From NCBI GenBank assembly GCA_023511915.1, contig JAIMAN010000009.1:1-60383 (forward strand): a stretch of DNA of 60,383 bases, given 5' to 3'. This document shows, piece by piece, positions 59,759-60,383 of this stretch (position 1 is its first letter; each line of letters starts with the position of its first letter). Source of the stretch: Armatimonadota bacterium (GTDB taxonomy: Bacteria; Armatimonadota; Fimbriimonadia; Fimbriimonadales; GBS-DC). Position numbers and translations under genes: made by a program. The notes beneath the pieces are model-generated. The model did no database searches. It saw only the letters and a list, made by a program, of their open reading frames with translations, and had not been told where the DNA came from.

Positions 59759-60383
59759 CTACATCCGCCATTCCTTCGGGAATAGAATACGCCCCAGCAG
59801 GCGCAGGTTCCATCTTTCGTGATGCTGGGTGCGTTGAAGTTCGTTCTCGGCTTGCTCGCGCAGGAGGCGAGCGTTCTCGGCGTCGCCCAGCTTGGAATAG
59901 CAATACGCCATCAGGAGCCGATCCTGCGTGCTGACGAGATGTTTTATCCGAAGCGACCGCAGTTCGTTCAGGGCATCGCGATACCGCTTTTCGGCGATGG
60001 CGCGCGCAGCGCGGATACGCCGTTGATAGTCGGGGTTCTTCGGGTCAAGCTGAGGCTTGAAAAAGGTGAGGGCTTTCCTCACTTCGGCTGAGGAAATCGC
60101 AGTTGCAGGCGACGCCGAACTGAGGGTCAACTCATGCTCCAGTTGCCAGGCGCGTTCTTTAAGGCTCCAGTCGGCGCGCCACTGCCTTGCCGTATCAGTC
60201 GCAGCGCGCGTCTCGCCTAATAACAATTGACACAACGCCATCGCAGGGCGCGCGTCATCGCGCCAAGGCTCGGTAAAACGTGGCTTGCCCAGCCCCTGCC
60301 ATGCACGGACTGCTTTACGGTACTCGCCCTTGAGTGCAAGCGTGTAGCCCCGATAGAACGCCGCCAAATCGGGGAATTCCGAC
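59759..60383 (-). CDS. TPR-like protein, 5' end cut by window edge
   Basis: At least 207 residues; the frame is open to the right edge (the TTG at 60367 is not a convincing start and the codons before it read through). Helical pairs with TPR-like spacing are visible: FYRGYTLALKGEYRKAVRAW, ALCQLLLGETRAATDTARQW, YRDALNELRSL and LLMAYCYSKLGDAENARLL. It ends RILFPKEWRM. Probably a scaffold or envelope-associated TPR protein; its partner cannot be told. Only a 44-base gap separates it from the nucleotidyltransferase gene's start. Confidence 0.65.
   Translation of the reverse strand, partial: SEFPDLAAFYRGYTLALKGEYRKAVRAWQGLGKPRFTEPWRDDARPAMALCQLLLGETRAATDTARQWRADWSLKERAWQLEHELTLSSASPATAISSAEVRKALTFFKPQLDPKNPDYQRRIRAARAIAEKRYRDALNELRSLRIKHLVSTQDRLLMAYCYSKLGDAENARLLREQAENELQRTQHHERWNLRLLGRILFPKEWRM

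Overview
The window looks like a chromosomal segment of a GC-rich, free-living Armatimonadota-type bacterium (inference; a Fimbriimonadia- or Chthonomonadetes-like relative is my best guess). Pointers are a pseudopilin with the [13 protein letters not shown] continuation typical of that phylum, a PEP-CTERM protein, secreted proteins ending in paired dockerin-like repeats, a Tricorn-type peptidase, an Rpn-type nuclease with a repetitive C-terminus, and many G/C-rich palindromic repeats. Most of the window is dense coding DNA rich in G+C. The first 1.5 kb, about 22.85-24.1 kb and about 31.5-33.7 kb are visibly more A/T-rich and look acquired or decaying.

Layout. 0-1.5 kb: two unrecognised proteins, the first cut by the window edge. 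1.6-5 kb: MacB-type permease, aspartate kinase, orphan AtpZ/AtpI pair. 5-8 kb: PEP-CTERM protein, YgfZ-like folate protein, cobalamin adenosyltransferase. 8.1-13.8 kb is a cyclic-di-GMP neighbourhood: a class I c-di-GMP riboswitch in front of a FlgM-like gene, uvrB, a CHASE4-HAMP-GGDEF cyclase, a VanW lipoprotein and an HD-GYP protein. 13.9-18.1 kb: FtsH, SPOR protein, an RpoD-like sigma factor with a sigma-54-type promoter, and a truncated secreted protein. 18.2-22.8 kb: ceramidase-SCP2 fusion, anti-sigma/ECF-sigma/DUF4446 operon, ScpA. 22.9-24.1 kb: serine protease whose beta-helix tail has decayed through frameshifts. 24.3-31.4 kb: GcvT, an esterase, DUF58, a TPR lipoprotein, and metabolite-repair genes. 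31.6-33.7 kb: A/T-rich restriction-modification island. 33.7-43.5 kb: ArgH, a PCMT-MutY fusion, Tricorn peptidase, a lysine-less BCCP-like protein, a cysteine-rich membrane protein and an esterase. 43.5-49.5 kb: a LacI-controlled carbohydrate locus (Gfo/Idh/MocA oxidoreductase divergent from lacI, two dockerin-tailed proteins, a pseudopilin, a GH16-like enzyme). 49.6-60.4 kb: GuaB, a hydrolase, tRNA-Glu, an Rpn nuclease, DnaJ-TPR, GspF/PilC, a three-gene sugar/glycosyltransferase operon and a TPR protein cut by the right edge.

The regulatory layer is the most interesting part. (1) A recurrent two-part motif, GCAGGAAYY...CGAAY with a 15-base gap, lies just upstream of at least eight genes, oriented towards them; it looks like an ECF-sigma promoter family. 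(2) Many other genes have TATACT/TATAAT only 6-9 bases before the start codon, implying leaderless mRNAs. (3) Two perfect sigma-54 sites occur: one drives the sigma-factor gene, the other faces a short unannotated interval ending in a hairpin, a candidate small RNA. (4) A c-di-GMP-I riboswitch sits next to c-di-GMP synthesis and degradation genes. Palindromic repeats have also been inserted in frame inside two membrane-protein genes.
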